A stretch of 64,000 nt of DNA from Marinobacter mobilis. Lineage in GTDB: Bacteria; Pseudomonadota; Gammaproteobacteria; Pseudomonadales; Oleiphilaceae. Shown piece after piece: positions 19,596 through 29,997 of the stretch. The position numbers and the translations under genes are program-made. The notes beneath the pieces were generated by a model. It made no database searches. It was not told where the DNA came from and worked only from the letters and a program-made list of their open reading frames with translations. The DNA lies in the NCBI RefSeq assembly GCF_900106945.1, contig NZ_FNNE01000004.1:248001-312000 (forward strand), in the 5' to 3' direction. The number at the start of each line of letters is the position of its first letter. Positions within the stretch are counted from its first letter, which is position 1.

Positions 19596-21583
19596 TACTC
19601 TGCCTCCCCGGTGTCGATGGCGATGAGCTCGGCGCCTTCGGATACCTGATCGCCCTCGGCGAAGAAGATGTCGCTGACCACGCCGTCGGCGGGGGCCTTG
19701 ATCGCATGCTCCATCTTCATGGCTTCCATAATCACCAGGGTCTGGCCGGTGCTCACCTGATCACCCACCTTGGCCTGAATGGCGACCACCGCACCGTTCA
19801 TCGGCGCGGCCAGGCTGCCTTCACCGGCCAATTCCTCGGCGCCGTAGGTTTCCCGGTAGACGGTGCATTTGAAGGTGTCGCCCTCGTAGAACAGCACCAG
19901 TTCATCGTCGTGCAGGTTGCCGTGAACGCTGATGCGATGGCCGTTGATCACCGCCTGCAGGTAATCCTCGTCGAGCCGGGCATTGAGGTGGTAAACGCTG
20001 TCGCCGACGAAGACCTGATAGCGATCGTCCCGTTCCAGGATCTTGAGCTCGTGGATGTCATCACCCACCTGCAGCGCCAGTGGCTGGGCGTATTCGGAGT
20101 TCATCCGCCAGCTGTTCCTGCGGCCATAGGGCGACCAGGGGTCGGCAGTGACCGGTTCGATCGACTTGCGCTGTTCCAGCACGAAGCCGGCCGCCAGCAC
20201 CAGGGCCTTGTCCAGGTCGAGTCGGGATTTCGGGAACAGCAGTGCGTCGTGACGGTTGATGAAGTCGGTGGTCAGGTCGGCTTCGCGGAATGGCTGGCTG
20301 TCCACCGTGGCATGCAGGAACCGGATGTTGGTTTTCAGGCCGGCGATGCGGTACTGCTCCAATGCCTGCACCATGCGGTTGACGGCCTGTTCGCGGCTGT
20401 CGTCCCAGACGATCAGCTTGGCGATCATCGGATCGTAGTGGATGCTGATCTCGTCGCCCTCGGTGACCCCGGTGTCCACCCGCACGTGGGCGGATTCGTC
20501 CGGGGTGCTGAGGTAGCGCAGGGTGCCGGTGGCCGGCAGGAAGTCCTGATCCGGGTCTTCGGCGTAGATCCGTGCCTCCACCGCGTGGCCGCGGGTGCGG
20601 ACCTGATCCTGGCGCAGCGGCAGGGCTTCACCCCAGGCCACCTTGAGCTGCCACTCCACCAGGTCCTGGCCGGTCACCATCTCGGTGACCGGGTGCTCAA
20701 CCTGCAGGCGGGTGTTCATCTCCATGAAGAAGAAGGAACCGTCCACGTCATAGAGGAACTCGACGGTGCCCGCTCCCACATAATGGATGGCCTGGGCGGC
20801 GCGAACGGCGGCCTCGCCCATGGCCTTGCGGGTGTCGTCACTGAGACCGGGCGCCGGGGCCTCTTCCAGCACCTTCTGGTGGCGGCGCTGCACGGAGCAG
20901 TCCCGCTCGGCCAGGTAGATGCCGTTGCCCTGCTGGTCGCAGAACACCTGGATTTCCACATGCCGGGGCTGGGTCAGGTAACGTTCGATCAGCATGTCGG
21001 GGTTGCCGAAGGCGTTTCTGGCCTCCCGCTGTGCGGCCGCGAGGGCCTCGTCAAACTCGGCCATGCTTTCCACCACGCGCATGCCCTTGCCGCCGCCACC
21101 GGCGACAGCTTTCAGCAGCAGAGGGAAGCCACATGTCTCGGCCTCGGACCGCAGCAGGTCGGGGGACTGGTCGGCGCCGTGGTAGCCCGGCACCAGGGGC
21201 ACGCCGGCCTTTTCCATAATGGCTTTGGCGGCGGATTTGGAGCCCATGGCCGCGATGGCGGAAGACGGTGGGCCGATGAACACCAGGCCGTTGGCCTCAC
21301 AGGCCTCGGCAAAGTCGGTGTTCTCGGAGAGGAAGCCGTAGCCCGGGTGAATGGCCTGGGCGCCGCTTTGGCGGGCAATCTCGATGATCTTGTCGCTGCG
21401 CAGGTAGCTTTCCGAGCTGGCTGCGGGGCCGATGTGGAAGGCTTCGTCCGCCATGGCAACGTGGCGGGCGTTGGCATCGGCGTCCGAATAGACGGCCACG
21501 CAGCGAATGCCCATGCGGCGGGCGGTCTGGATGATCCGGCAGGCGATTTCGCCCCGGTTGGCAATCAGTATCTTGTTAAACAT
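19595..21583 (-). CDS. liuD: Methylcrotonyl-CoA carboxylase, biotin-containing alpha subunit
   Basis: A 662-residue protein. It has a biotin carboxylase N-terminal domain ([16 protein letters not shown]), an ATP-grasp core with the glycine-rich loop [14 protein letters not shown], and biotin carboxylase motifs such as [20 protein letters not shown]-terminal biotinyl domain carries [12 protein letters not shown] with the biotinylated lysine around 620. With LiuB it carboxylates 3-methylcrotonyl-CoA to 3-methylglutaconyl-CoA. The start overlaps the liuC stop (TAATG). Confidence 0.95.
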   Translation of the reverse strand: MFNKILIANRGEIACRIIQTARRMGIRCVAVYSDADANARHVAMADEAFHIGPAASSESYLRSDKIIEIARQSGAQAIHPGYGFLSENTDFAEACEANGLVFIGPPSSAIAAMGSKSAAKAIMEKAGVPLVPGYHGADQSPDLLRSEAETCGFPLLLKAVAGGGGKGMRVVESMAEFDEALAAAQREARNAFGNPDMLIERYLTQPRHVEIQVFCDQQGNGIYLAERDCSVQRRHQKVLEEAPAPGLSDDTRKAMGEAAVRAAQAIHYVGAGTVEFLYDVDGSFFFMEMNTRLQVEHPVTEMVTGQDLVEWQLKVAWGEALPLRQDQVRTRGHAVEARIYAEDPDQDFLPATGTLRYLSTPDESAHVRVDTGVTEGDEISIHYDPMIAKLIVWDDSREQAVNRMVQALEQYRIAGLKTNIRFLHATVDSQPFREADLTTDFINRHDALLFPKSRLDLDKALVLAAGFVLEQRKSIEPVTADPWSPYGRRNSWRMNSEYAQPLALQVGDDIHELKILERDDRYQVFVGDSVYHLNARLDEDYLQAVINGHRISVHGNLHDDELVLFYEGDTFKCTVYRETYGAEELAGEGSLAAPMNGAVVAIQAKVGDQVSTGQTLVIMEAMKMEHAIKAPADGVVSDIFFAEGDQVSEGAELIAIDTGEAE

Positions 21584-22392
21584 TATTGGTTATCTCCCGG
21601 AATCCAGTTGGCCTTGCGCTTGTTGAGGAAGGCGCCAAGGCCTTCCTGGCCTTCCTCGCCAACGCGGATGTCGGCAATTCGGTGCGCGGTGTCGTCAATT
21701 ACCTCGGTGCTGATGGGCTTATGGCTGACGGCAAAGATCAGATCCTTGGCAGCGGTCATGGCTTCGGGGCCATTGTTGGCGAGCTGGGCGAGCAGTTCGT
21801 TGCAGCGCTGCTCCATGGCCTCGAGGTCGTCACACACCAGATGCACCAGACCGTATTCCTGGGCCTCGCGGGCGCTGAACACCTCGGCGGAGATGAAGTA
21901 GCGTCGGGCCTGGCGTTCGCCGATGGCGCGCACCACGTAAGGGCTGATCACCGCCGGGATGAGGCCCAGTTTGACCTCGCTCAGGCAGAAACTGGCTTTC
22001 TCGGTGGCCAGTACGATGTCGCAGCAGGCGGCCAGCCCGACGGCGCCGCCGAACGCTGCACCCTGAACCAAGCCGATGACCGGTTTGGACAGATGGTTCA
22101 GTACGTTCATCAGCCGCGCCAGTTGCCGCGAGTCGTCGAGGTTGTCCTGGCGGCTGTTGTCGGCCATCCGCCGCATCCAGCCCAGATCCGCCCCGGCGGA
22201 GAAGTGTTTGCCTTCGGAACGCAGGATCACCACCCGGGTGTCCTGGTCCGCGTCGACCTGCGCCAGCGCCTGGATCAGCTGCTGGATGATTACATCGTCA
22301 AAGGCGTTGCGTTTGTCCGGACGGTTCAGCACCACCTCGGTGACGCCACCAGCGCGACGCTTGAGCAGAACCGCGGTTTCCTGTTCTGACAT
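21583..22392 (-). CDS. liuC: Methylglutaconyl-CoA hydratase
   Basis: A 269-residue crotonase-fold enzyme. The oxyanion hole is formed by SAGADLGWM and the second glycine region by GAAFGGAVGLAACCDIVLA, with the catalytic region FCLSEVKLGLIPAVISP. It hydrates 3-methylglutaconyl-CoA to HMG-CoA. Its place between the two methylcrotonyl-CoA carboxylase genes is the usual liu order and makes the assignment firm among enoyl-CoA hydratases. Confidence 0.93.
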   Translation of the reverse strand: MSEQETAVLLKRRAGGVTEVVLNRPDKRNAFDDVIIQQLIQALAQVDADQDTRVVILRSEGKHFSAGADLGWMRRMADNSRQDNLDDSRQLARLMNVLNHLSKPVIGLVQGAAFGGAVGLAACCDIVLATEKASFCLSEVKLGLIPAVISPYVVRAIGERQARRYFISAEVFSAREAQEYGLVHLVCDDLEAMEQRCNELLAQLANNGPEAMTAAKDLIFAVSHKPISTEVIDDTAHRIADIRVGEEGQEGLGAFLNKRKANWIPGDNQ

Positions 22393-22408
22393 GGTTTGGC
22401 TCCCCCGG

Positions 22409-24016
22409 TTACATGCGGAACACGCCGAAGCGCGTGGGCTTCGCGGGTCTGTTCAGGGTGGCAGACAGGCTGAGGGCGACCACTTCCCGGGTCTGGGCCG
22501 GATCGATCACGCCGTCGTCCCACAGCCGCGCACTGGCGTAGTAGGGGTGGCCCTGGTGTTCATAGGTATCGGCGATGGGTTTCTTGAACGCGGCCTCGTC
22601 CTCGGCGCTCCAGCTTTCGCCCTTGCGTTCGAGGCCTTCGCGGCGAACCTGGGCCAACACGCCGGCCGCCTGCTCGCCGCCCATCACCGAGATGCGGGCA
22701 TTGGGCCACATCCACAGGAAATCGGGACTGTAGGCGCGGCCACACATGCCGTAATTGCCGGCGCCGTAGCTGCCGCCGATGAGCACGGTAATCTTCGGTA
22801 CTTCGGCGCAGGCCACCGCCATCACCATTTTGGCACCGTGCTTGGCGATGCCTTCGGCTTCGTACTTCTGGCCAACCATGAAGCCGGTGATGTTCTGCAG
22901 GAACAACAGCGGGATGTTGCGCTGGCAGCACAGTTCAATGAAATGAGCGCCTTTCTGGGCCGACTCGCTGAACAGGATGCCGTTGTTGGCGATGATGCCA
23001 ACCGGATAGCCGTGAATATGGGCAAAGCCGGTCACCAGGGTCTGGCCGTAGTAGCGTTTGAATTCGTCGAATTCGGAGCCGTCGACGATGCGGGCGATGA
23101 CGTCCCGGACGTCGAACTGCTTGCGGAGGTCGGTGCCGACGATGCCGTAGATTTCCTCTTCGTCGTACAGCGGTGCGCGGGGCTTCTGCACTTCCACCGG
23201 CACCGGTTTGCGGCGGTTGAGGTTGGCGACGCTGCGGCGGGCGATTTCCAGGGCGTGGGCGTCGTTCTCGGCGTAGTGGTCAGCCACGCCAGAGATCTTG
23301 CAGTGCACATCGGCACCGCCGAGGTCTTCGGCACTGACCACTTCACCGGTGGCCGCTTTCACCAGCGGTGGGCCAGCGAGGAAAATGGTGCCCTGGTTGC
23401 GCACGATGATGGATTCATCGGCCATGGCCGGTACGTAGGCGCCACCGGCGGTGCACAGGCCCATCACCACGGCGATCTGGGGGATGTCGTCGGCGGACAT
23501 ACGGGCCTGGTTGTAGAAGATGCGGCCGAAGTGGTCACGGTCCGGGAAGACTTCGTCCTGTCTGGGCAGGTTGGCACCGCCGGAGTCAACGAGGTAGATG
23601 CAGGGCAGACGGTTGGCCAGGGCGATTTCCTGGGCCCGCAGGTGCTTCTTGACGGTCAGCGGGTAGTAGCTGCCGCCCTTTACGGTGGCATCGTTGGCAA
23701 TGATCATGCATTCGGTGCCGGAGACCCGGCCGACGCCGGCGACCACGCCCGCGGCGGGTACTTCTTCATCGTAGACGTTGTAGGCGGCGAACTGGCCGAT
23801 TTCCAGGAAGGGCGAGCCGTCATCGAGGAGGCGGTTGATGCGCTCCCGGGGCAGCAGTTTACCGCGGGCGACGTGGCGTTCCTGGTAGGACGGGCCACCG
23901 CCCTGCTGGATGGTGGCGACTTTGTCGCGCAGGTCGGCGACGGCTTCGGCCATGGAGGCTTTGTTGGCCTGAAATTCGTCGGACCTGGGGTTTATTTTGC
24001 TCTGCAGTACGGTCAT
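22409..24016 (-). CDS. liuB: Methylcrotonyl-CoA carboxylase, carboxyltransferase beta subunit
   Basis: A 535-residue carboxyltransferase. The acyl-CoA-binding half holds YHQ-like [24 protein letters not shown] and the glycine-rich [18 protein letters not shown]. The biotin half holds [21 protein letters not shown] and [18 protein letters not shown]. The ATG at 24016 matches the family N terminus ([15 protein letters not shown]); an upstream in-frame ATG at 24082 would run through the hairpin. It forms the holoenzyme with LiuD. Confidence 0.94.
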   Translation of the reverse strand: MTVLQSKINPRSDEFQANKASMAEAVADLRDKVATIQQGGGPSYQERHVARGKLLPRERINRLLDDGSPFLEIGQFAAYNVYDEEVPAAGVVAGVGRVSGTECMIIANDATVKGGSYYPLTVKKHLRAQEIALANRLPCIYLVDSGGANLPRQDEVFPDRDHFGRIFYNQARMSADDIPQIAVVMGLCTAGGAYVPAMADESIIVRNQGTIFLAGPPLVKAATGEVVSAEDLGGADVHCKISGVADHYAENDAHALEIARRSVANLNRRKPVPVEVQKPRAPLYDEEEIYGIVGTDLRKQFDVRDVIARIVDGSEFDEFKRYYGQTLVTGFAHIHGYPVGIIANNGILFSESAQKGAHFIELCCQRNIPLLFLQNITGFMVGQKYEAEGIAKHGAKMVMAVACAEVPKITVLIGGSYGAGNYGMCGRAYSPDFLWMWPNARISVMGGEQAAGVLAQVRREGLERKGESWSAEDEAAFKKPIADTYEHQGHPYYASARLWDDGVIDPAQTREVVALSLSATLNRPAKPTRFGVFRM

Positions 24017-24044
24017 TTTCCCAGCCTTCTTTAACGGGGCAACC

Positions 24045-24086
24045 GGGGGTGGCGGGCGGTTCCCGTGAGGACCGCCCGCCACCCCC
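24045..24086 (-). other. Strong hairpin between liuA and liuB
   Basis: Positions 24045-24060 and 24071-24086 are perfectly complementary over 16 bp, nearly all G-C, with a 10-base loop. In the direction of transcription no U-run follows, so it is unlikely to be a full terminator. It could protect the liuA message or lower expression of downstream genes. Confidence 0.7.
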
Positions 24087-24124
24087 TCGAATAAATGTGG
24101 GAGTAGTCGCTTGGACCGGCGTGA

Positions 24125-25291
24125 TTATTTGTTCAGGAACAATTCACGGCCGATCAGCATCCGCCGGATTTCCGACGTGCCGGCGCCGATTTCATACAGC
24201 TTGGCATCCCGCAGCAGGCGACCGGTGGGGTAGTCGTTGATGTAGCCGTTGCCGCCGAGCAGCTGGATGGCGTCCAGCGCCAGCTTGGTGGCCATTTCGG
24301 CGGAGTAGAGGATGGCACCGGCGGCGTCCTTACGGGTGGTCTCGCCGCGGTCGGCGGACTGGGCCACCATGTAGACGTAGGATTTGGCGGTGTTCATGAA
24401 GGTGTACATGTCCGCCACCTTGCCCTGAACCAGTTCGAATTCGCCGATGGCCTGGCCGAACTGCTTGCGCTCGCGGATGTAGGGCACGGTGACGTCCATG
24501 GCCGCCTGCATGATCCCCAGCGGGCCGCCGGAGAGCACCAGGCGTTCGTAGTCCAGGCCGCTCATCAGCACTTTGGCGCCGTTGCCCTCGCCGCCGAGGA
24601 CGTTTTCCTTGGGCACCTTGCAGTCTTCGAACACCAGTTCGCAGGTGTTGGAACCGCGCATGCCCAGTTTGTCGAGCTTCTGGTGGCGGCTGAAGCCCGG
24701 GTAGTCGCGCTCCACGATAAAGGCGGTGACGCCTTTGGAGCCGCCTCTGGGATCGGTCTTGGCGTAGATGACATAGGTGTTGGCATCCGGCCCGTTGGTG
24801 ATCCACATCTTGTTGCCGTTCAGCACATAGTGGTCGCCTTCGTCGCGGGCGTGCAGTTTCATGGAGATGACGTCGGAACCGGCGTTGGGTTCAGACATCG
24901 CCAGGGCACCAATGTGTTCGCCACTGATCAGTTTCGGCAGGTACTTCTGCTTCTGTTCTTCGGTGCCGTTGCGGTGAATCTGGTTCACGCACAGGTTGGA
25001 GTGGGCACCGTAGGAGAGGCCAACGGAGGCGGACGCGCGGCTGATCTCCTCCATGGCGATGACGTGCGCCAGATAGCCCATGTCGGAGCCGCCGTATTCT
25101 TCCTTCACGGTAATCCCCAGCAACCCCATGTCGCCCATTTTCCGCCACAGATCCATGGGGAATTCGTTGTTGCGATCGATTTCTTCAGCGCGTGGGGCAA
25201 TTTCGGCGGCAGCAAACCCGTTGACCTGCTCCCGTAGCATATCGAGGGTTTCGCCGAGGCCGAAATTGAGTTCTGAGTACTGTGATTTCAT
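24125..25291 (-). CDS. liuA: Isovaleryl-CoA dehydrogenase
   Basis: A 388-residue acyl-CoA dehydrogenase. FAD and substrate regions are seen in [20 protein letters not shown] and [19 protein letters not shown]. The C terminus has [36 protein letters not shown]. The motif [13 protein letters not shown] carries the glutamate that acts as catalytic base in isovaleryl-CoA dehydrogenases, a position that sets them apart from most other family members. It is the first enzyme gene after liuR. Confidence 0.94.
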   Translation of the reverse strand: MKSQYSELNFGLGETLDMLREQVNGFAAAEIAPRAEEIDRNNEFPMDLWRKMGDMGLLGITVKEEYGGSDMGYLAHVIAMEEISRASASVGLSYGAHSNLCVNQIHRNGTEEQKQKYLPKLISGEHIGALAMSEPNAGSDVISMKLHARDEGDHYVLNGNKMWITNGPDANTYVIYAKTDPRGGSKGVTAFIVERDYPGFSRHQKLDKLGMRGSNTCELVFEDCKVPKENVLGGEGNGAKVLMSGLDYERLVLSGGPLGIMQAAMDVTVPYIRERKQFGQAIGEFELVQGKVADMYTFMNTAKSYVYMVAQSADRGETTRKDAAGAILYSAEMATKLALDAIQLLGGNGYINDYPTGRLLRDAKLYEIGAGTSEIRRMLIGRELFLNK

Positions 25292-25355
25292 CGTTGGCTA
25301 CCTACTTTATCGGACTCTTGTTGTTTGAGGGCTGCCACTGCGTTTTGGCAGCTCG

Positions 25356-25778
25356 CTAGGATTTGTCTTTCACCAGCTCTGGTGTTTGTTTCTTCCGCAG
25401 TTCAGCCAGAGCATCCCGGCACCGCGCTTCGGCGGTGTCCATTTCCATCTCTGCCTGGGCAATGTCGTTCTTTTGCTGTTCCAGGTGCGCGCGTCGGGCT
25501 TCGAGGATGTCCAGCAGCTTGAGCAACTGCTTCTCGTTGCCGGTCTCGGTTTCGTCCCAGAGGTCAAACAGCTCTTTGGTTTCCGCCAGGGTGAAGCCCA
25601 TGCGTTTGCCCCGAAGAATGAGCTTCAGACGTACCCGGTCCTTGGTACTGAAGATTCGGGTCTGCCCACGTCGGGAGGGTTTCAACAGCCCCTGATCCTC
25701 GTAGAAACGAATGCTCCGGGTGGTGACGTCGAACTCCTGGGAGAGTTCACTGATGCTGAATGTTCTTTTTTCGACCAT
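25356..25778 (-). CDS. liuR: LiuR, MerR-family regulator of leucine/isovalerate catabolism
   Basis: A 140-residue MerR-type protein: winged helix-turn-helix (ISELSQEFDVTTRSIRFYEDQGLLKPSRRGQTRIF, residues 8-42), a linker helix, and a long coiled-coil dimerisation helix (DILEARRAHLEQQKNDIAQAEMEMDTAEAR). There is no metal-binding cysteine cluster, so it should sense an organic effector. Family members named LiuR control leucine/isovalerate genes in many proteobacteria. An operator lies 37-52 bp before its start and similar sites precede livG and perhaps the first acyl-CoA synthetase. Confidence 0.92.
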   Translation of the reverse strand: MVEKRTFSISELSQEFDVTTRSIRFYEDQGLLKPSRRGQTRIFSTKDRVRLKLILRGKRMGFTLAETKELFDLWDETETGNEKQLLKLLDILEARRAHLEQQKNDIAQAEMEMDTAEARCRDALAELRKKQTPELVKDKS

Positions 25779-25801
25779 GGCGGCGTTCCTGTTTTAGACC
25801 A

Positions 25802-25830
25802 AGGTTAGAAGAAGTTTACGTAAACGTAAA
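25802..25830 (-). promoter_or_regulatory. liuR promoter with LiuR-like operator
   Basis: TTTACGTAAACGTAAA (25815-25830) is a near-palindrome containing ACGTAAACGT. On the transcribed strand a TTTACG -35-like box and a TAACCT -10-like box (25802-25807 on the complement) are 17 bases apart, with the operator overlapping the spacer. The TCTAACCT end matches the livG promoter. Confidence 0.7.
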
Positions 25831-25888
25831 GTGGTTTGAAAGGCCGAATGCCGAAAATTGGGTCGTTCCGCTGGGCGAGCCAGGACCC

Positions 25889-25925
25889 TTTTTGGGGCAT
25901 TTTGATTGTGCGTAAGGTGCATCAT
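25889..25925 (-). pseudogene. Remnant of the AraC-family gene 5' end
   Basis: Read leftward, the segment gives MMHLTHNQNAPK. The intact AraC protein at 9103 begins MTMHLTNNKNAPK. Similarity ends there and the frame continues into unrelated residues. It is oriented away from eutB, as the intact gene would be. Confidence 0.72.
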
Positions 25926-26038
25926 CCTCTGTTCGGCGCTTGAATTATCGCAGTTTGCTGTTCTTTTTAACTTTTATCACTTTGATTATTAATAGAAAAA
26001 TAACGTTTGCCGAATCTTGATAACGGGCATGGGGAATT

Positions 26039-26104
26039 ACCGATAGGGTGAATAAAAGCCAGTTTCATTCCGCTGCAGTGGCCCGAATTCACTCAGCGAT
26101 CGGT
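26039..26104 (+). promoter_or_regulatory. Candidate structured element, copy B (eutB leader)
   Basis: ACCGAT (26039-26044) pairs with ATCGGT (26099-26104), GGGTGAAT (26046-26053) with ATTCACTC (26087-26094, one G-T pair) and CCGC (26070-26073) with GTGG around TGCA. It ends 18 bases before the eutB ATG. I see no B12-box motif, so it is not an obvious cobalamin riboswitch. Confidence 0.45.
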
Positions 26105-26122
26105 CATCAGAATAGGCATCAC

Positions 26123-27535
26123 ATGAAAAACAAGTATGACTATACGTTAGGGGTAAGAACGTATCAGTTTGAAAACCTTGCCGATTTAATGGCCAAGGCA
26201 ACACCGGCCCGCTCCGGAGACCGGTTGGCCGGGGTGATTGCCCAGTCGGCAGAGGAGCGGGTCGTTGCCCAGATGGCACTGGCCGAACTACCGCTGAAGA
26301 CGTTCCTGAACGAAGCCCTGGTGCCCTACGAAACCGACGAGGTCACCCGGCTGATCATGGATGAGCATGACGCCGGGGCATTTAGCACGATTTCTCACCT
26401 GACTGTCGGCGACTTCCGTAACTGGCTGCTCAGTGACAGCACCACGCCGCAGGTACTGCGTGCAGTCCGCGCGGGCATAACGCCTGAGATGGCCGCGGCG
26501 GTAAGCAAGCTGATGCGCAATCAGGATCTGATCCTGGCCGCCAAGAAGTGCCACGTCAGCACCGCCTTTCGCAACACCATCGGGCTGCCCGGTCACCTTT
26601 CCACCCGCCTGCAACCGAACCATCCGACCGATGATGTTACCGGTATCGCCGCCAGTATTCTGGACGGGCTGCTGTATGGCAATGGCGATGCGGTGATCGG
26701 TATCAACCCGGCGACGGACAACGTGGCGCAAGCGGTCAAGCTGATGAAGCTGATGGACGAGGTGATCCAGAAATACCAGATCCCGACCCAGTCCTGTGTG
26801 CTGACCCATGTGACCAATACCCTGGAGGCGATCGAACAGGGGGCACCGGTGGACCTGGTGTTCCAGTCGATCGGCGGGACTGAAGCGACCAACAGCAGCT
26901 TTGGTTTTAACCTCAAGGTACTGGCCGAGGCGGAGGCCGCGGCCCAGTCTCTCAATCGCGGCACGGTGGGCAACAACGTCATGTACTTCGAGACCGGGCA
27001 GGGCAGTGCCCTGTCGGCCAACGCCCATCACGGACTTGATCAGCAAACCTGTGAGGTGCGGGCGTACGCCGTGGCCCGAAAGTTCCGGCCGCTGCTGGTG
27101 AATACCGTGGTGGGGTTCATCGGTCCGGAATACCTGTTTGATGGCAAGGAGATTATCCGCGCCGGTCTGGAAGACCATTTCTGCGGCAAGCTGCTGGGCC
27201 TGCCCATGGGTTGTGATGTCTGCTACACCAACCATGCCGAAGCCGACCAGAACGACATGGACAACCTGCTGACCCTGCTGGGCGTGGCCGGCTGTACCTT
27301 TGTCATGGGCATTCCCGGATCTGACGACATCATGCTCAACTACCAGACCACCTCGTTCCACGATGCGCTCTATGCCCGTCGGGTGCTGGGCTCCCGTGCG
27401 GCGCCGGAGTTTGAGCGCTGGCTGGCGCAGATGGAAATTTTCCGCGATGTCGACAACCACCTGCTGCACGACACCCTGCCGCCGTCCTTCGCCCATACCC
27501 TGAGCCACCTGCCGGAGGACAAGCACCATGACTGA
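26123..27535 (+). CDS. eutB: Ethanolamine ammonia-lyase large subunit
   Basis: A 470-residue protein starting [33 protein letters not shown], which matches the family N terminus and fixes the ATG at 26123. Other family stretches are [41 protein letters not shown] and [14 protein letters not shown]. With EutC it binds adenosylcobalamin and converts ethanolamine to acetaldehyde and ammonia in the cytoplasm. It overlaps eutC by eight bases. Expression probably starts from repeat copy B. Confidence 0.96.
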   Translation: MKNKYDYTLGVRTYQFENLADLMAKATPARSGDRLAGVIAQSAEERVVAQMALAELPLKTFLNEALVPYETDEVTRLIMDEHDAGAFSTISHLTVGDFRNWLLSDSTTPQVLRAVRAGITPEMAAAVSKLMRNQDLILAAKKCHVSTAFRNTIGLPGHLSTRLQPNHPTDDVTGIAASILDGLLYGNGDAVIGINPATDNVAQAVKLMKLMDEVIQKYQIPTQSCVLTHVTNTLEAIEQGAPVDLVFQSIGGTEATNSSFGFNLKVLAEAEAAAQSLNRGTVGNNVMYFETGQGSALSANAHHGLDQQTCEVRAYAVARKFRPLLVNTVVGFIGPEYLFDGKEIIRAGLEDHFCGKLLGLPMGCDVCYTNHAEADQNDMDNLLTLLGVAGCTFVMGIPGSDDIMLNYQTTSFHDALYARRVLGSRAAPEFERWLAQMEIFRDVDNHLLHDTLPPSFAHTLSHLPEDKHHD

Positions 27536-28394
27536 CCGAGCCAAGTCATCAGACCCGCGCCAGCCAGCGTCGGGGGACCGCGGCGGCGTCACTGACAATC
27601 CCTGGAACCGGTTGCGGGCCTTTACCGATGCCCGTATCGGGCTGGGGCGTGCCGGCGTCAGCCTGCCGACCCATGAACTGCTGGCGTTCCAGCTGGCCCA
27701 TGCCCAGGCCCAGGATGCCGTGCACCTGCCCCTTGATACCGACGCGCTGGCTCAGGGTATCTCTGCAGCGACTGTGTTGCCCTTTGCCGATCCCCTGGTG
27801 CTGCACAGCCGGGCAGGCGATCGCCAGGTCTATCTGCAGCGACCGGATCTGGGGCGGCGGCTGGATGACCCCTCGCGGGCACTGCTGAGCCAACAGAACG
27901 AATCGGCCGCTGAGCCGTTTGATCTGGCGGTGGTGGTGGTCGACGGGCTGTCGTCCCGGGCGATTCAGGACAACACGGTGGCGTTTCTCAGCGCCCTGAT
28001 TCCCCAGCTGCAGGAAGACGGTGAACAGCCCTGGCGGCTGGCGCCCCTGACACTGGTTCGCCAGGGCCGGGTGGCCGTGGGGGATGAGGTGGGAGAGCTG
28101 CTCAATGCCAGCGCGGTACTGGTGCTGGTGGGCGAACGTCCGGGATTGAGTTCGCCGGACAGCCTTGGCCTGTACCTGACCTGGGCGCCGAAGGCCGGGC
28201 TCACCGACGCCTTCCGCAACTGCATTTCCAACGTCCGCCCTGCGGGCCTGACACCCACCGACGCCGCGCGTCGAATGCTGTACCTGTTACGCGAGTCCCG
28301 TCGACAGAAGCTGTCGGGGGTTCGCCTCAAAGACCGCACCGAAGATAACGTCATCGAGCATCAACAAGAAACGACGAACTTTCTCCTTAACTGA
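27528..28394 (+). CDS. eutC: Ethanolamine ammonia-lyase small subunit
   Basis: A 288-residue partner of EutB, with the family core [38 protein letters not shown] and the C-terminal [37 protein letters not shown]. The N-terminal ~25 residues are variable and probably disordered. The ATG at 27528 lies inside the last codons of eutB, so translation is coupled. Confidence 0.95.
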   Translation: MTDRAKSSDPRQPASGDRGGVTDNPWNRLRAFTDARIGLGRAGVSLPTHELLAFQLAHAQAQDAVHLPLDTDALAQGISAATVLPFADPLVLHSRAGDRQVYLQRPDLGRRLDDPSRALLSQQNESAAEPFDLAVVVVDGLSSRAIQDNTVAFLSALIPQLQEDGEQPWRLAPLTLVRQGRVAVGDEVGELLNASAVLVLVGERPGLSSPDSLGLYLTWAPKAGLTDAFRNCISNVRPAGLTPTDAARRMLYLLRESRRQKLSGVRLKDRTEDNVIEHQQETTNFLLN

Positions 28395-28424
28395 CGGCTT
28401 TTTACTGACTACAGAGGAATATCC

Positions 28425-29801
28425 ATGTCCAAGAACGCAATTGATCAGGATTACCTGGCCAAGCGCCAGCTGAAGCGGGGAACCGCTGGCTGGGTGCTGC
28501 TGGCCGGGCTGGGGGTGTCGTATGTCATTTCCGGGGACTTTGCCGGCTGGAACTTCGGCATCGGCGAGGCCGGCTGGGGCGGTTTTGCCATCGCTGCGGC
28601 ACTGATGGCGGTGATGTACTTCGCGCTGGTGCTGTCGCTGGCAGAAATGTCGGCGGCGATTCCGGCGGCCGGTGGCGGCTACAGCTTCGCCCGCCAGGCC
28701 ATAGGGCCAGCGGCGATTGTCATCTTTATTGGCGCTGCGGTGGAGGAGTTGCTGGGGATTAACGGCCCCTGGGTGTATGCGGTGTTCTACCTGGTCTTCG
28801 TGGGCATCCACCTGGCCGGCGTGGGGGAAGCGCTCAAGGTAATGATGGTGATCAGTGGTCTGGCGGTGTTTGCCATCCTGGCCACGGCGGCGGCGCTGAT
28901 TGGTGACTTCGACAGCAGCCGGTTGTTCGACATTGCGGTGACCGACGCTGCCGGTGCCAGTGAGTTCATGCCGCTGGGCTGGTACGGGGTGTGGGCGGCG
29001 CTGCCGTTCGGCATGTGGCTGTTCCTGGCGGTGGAAGGTGTTCCTCTGGCGGCCGAGGAAGCCAAGAATCCGGCGCGGGACGTGCCCAAGGGCATCATCG
29101 GCGCCATGGTCTTCCTGCTGTTTACTGCGGTACTGGTGGTGTTCCTGCTGGCCGGAGCGGCCGGAGCGGAAGCGGTGGGCAGCAGTGCTGTGCCGCTGGT
29201 GGATGCGCTCAAGGTCAGCGGTAACCACACCCTGGCCACGGTGGTGAATGTATTGGGGCTGGCCGGTCTGATCGCCTCGTTTTTCTCCATCATCTACGGT
29301 TACAGCCGCCTGGTGTTTGCCCTGTCCCGGGCCGGCTATCTGCCCCGCTTCCTGTCCCTGACCAGCGAGCGCAAGGCGCCGACCTGGGCATTGGTGGTGC
29401 CTGGTGTGTTCGGTTTTCTGGTGTCACTGACCGGAGAAGGCGACCTGATTCTGGGCATGGCGGTGGTGGGTGCGACGCTGTCTTACGCGCTGATGGCGCT
29501 GAGTCACATCCTGCTGCGTATCCGCCAGCCGGACCTGCCGCGGCCCTACCGGACTCCGGGTGGAGTGTTCACCTCCGCCGTGGCTCTGGTGCTGTCGCTG
29601 GTTGCCCTGACCGGTGTCTACGCCTTTGATCCCCGGGCCTTCAACTACACTCTCTTGCTGTTCGTAGTGGGTGCGGCCTACTACTTTGGCTACAGCAAAC
29701 ACCGCCTGGTGGCCAAGACGGCTGAGGAAGAGTTTGCCCTGCTGGCCCAGGCCGAGCACGATCTGGACGACGAACCGGTAGCGGTGCCCGGCGCCGCCTG
29801 A
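28425..29801 (+). CDS. eat: Ethanolamine permease (APC superfamily)
   Basis: A 458-residue transporter with about twelve membrane segments. The N-terminal WVLLAGLGVSYVISGDFAGWNFGIGEAGWGGF is characteristic of Eat-type ethanolamine permeases. It ends with an acidic tail (AQAEHDLDDEPVAVPGAA). It follows eutC by 30 bp and completes a minimal non-microcompartment ethanolamine operon. No aldehyde dehydrogenase gene lies nearby, so the acetaldehyde must be handled by a gene elsewhere. Confidence 0.9.
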   Translation: MSKNAIDQDYLAKRQLKRGTAGWVLLAGLGVSYVISGDFAGWNFGIGEAGWGGFAIAAALMAVMYFALVLSLAEMSAAIPAAGGGYSFARQAIGPAAIVIFIGAAVEELLGINGPWVYAVFYLVFVGIHLAGVGEALKVMMVISGLAVFAILATAAALIGDFDSSRLFDIAVTDAAGASEFMPLGWYGVWAALPFGMWLFLAVEGVPLAAEEAKNPARDVPKGIIGAMVFLLFTAVLVVFLLAGAAGAEAVGSSAVPLVDALKVSGNHTLATVVNVLGLAGLIASFFSIIYGYSRLVFALSRAGYLPRFLSLTSERKAPTWALVVPGVFGFLVSLTGEGDLILGMAVVGATLSYALMALSHILLRIRQPDLPRPYRTPGGVFTSAVALVLSLVALTGVYAFDPRAFNYTLLLFVVGAAYYFGYSKHRLVAKTAEEEFALLAQAEHDLDDEPVAVPGAA

Positions 29802-29822
29802 ACTGTGTTGTGAGCGAAGAAC

Positions 29823-29857
29823 CCAGGGAGGCACCACAGCTGCCTTCCTGGTTTTTT
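29823..29857 (+). terminator. Intrinsic terminator after eat
   Basis: CCAGGGAGGCA and TGCCTTCCTGG form an 11-bp stem with one G-T pair, followed by six T. Confidence 0.85.
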
Positions 29858-29997
29858 GTCCTGCCAACACCGCCTTTTCCGCCAATGTCCACGGCCAGGT
29901 GGATTGTCATTTCCGAATTCCGGGCAGGGCGGATATGCTACCCTGATGCCAGTTTGCTCCGACCCCACCCTACCCAGGCCGTGTAAGACGACAATTT

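Larger units (their letters stand above)
25889..26168. repeat. Direct repeat copy B: AraC/eutB divergent promoter region
   Basis: Matches copy A at 9063-9343 in the same orientation. It contains a broken AraC start on the left and the intact eutB start on the right, the mirror situation of copy A. Together with the liuR promoter it fills the 344-bp gene-free stretch 25779-26122. Confidence 0.88.

Noticed and set aside
19706..21901. A 731-codon open frame antisense to liuD and the end of liuC
   Set aside because: It mirrors the codon structure of highly conserved GC-rich liu genes on the opposite strand and shows no domain of its own.
22076..24034. A 652-codon open frame antisense to liuB
   Set aside because: A shadow of the conserved carboxyltransferase gene; low-complexity Gly/His/Val translation with no family features.
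24045..24086. A Rho-independent terminator between liuA and liuB
   Set aside because: No U-run follows the stem in the leftward direction, and the liu genes beyond it must be expressed for the pathway to work.
26070..26096. A sigma-54 promoter (TGGCCCG motif) before eutB
   Set aside because: The GG and GC elements are not separated by ten bases, so the -24/-12 pattern fails.
26017..26122. A cobalamin riboswitch before eutB
   Set aside because: No B12-box consensus is visible in the leader; the structured element has a different layout.
26288..27598. A 436-codon open frame antisense to eutB
   Set aside because: eutB is unambiguous on the other strand, and the antisense product lacks recognisable motifs.
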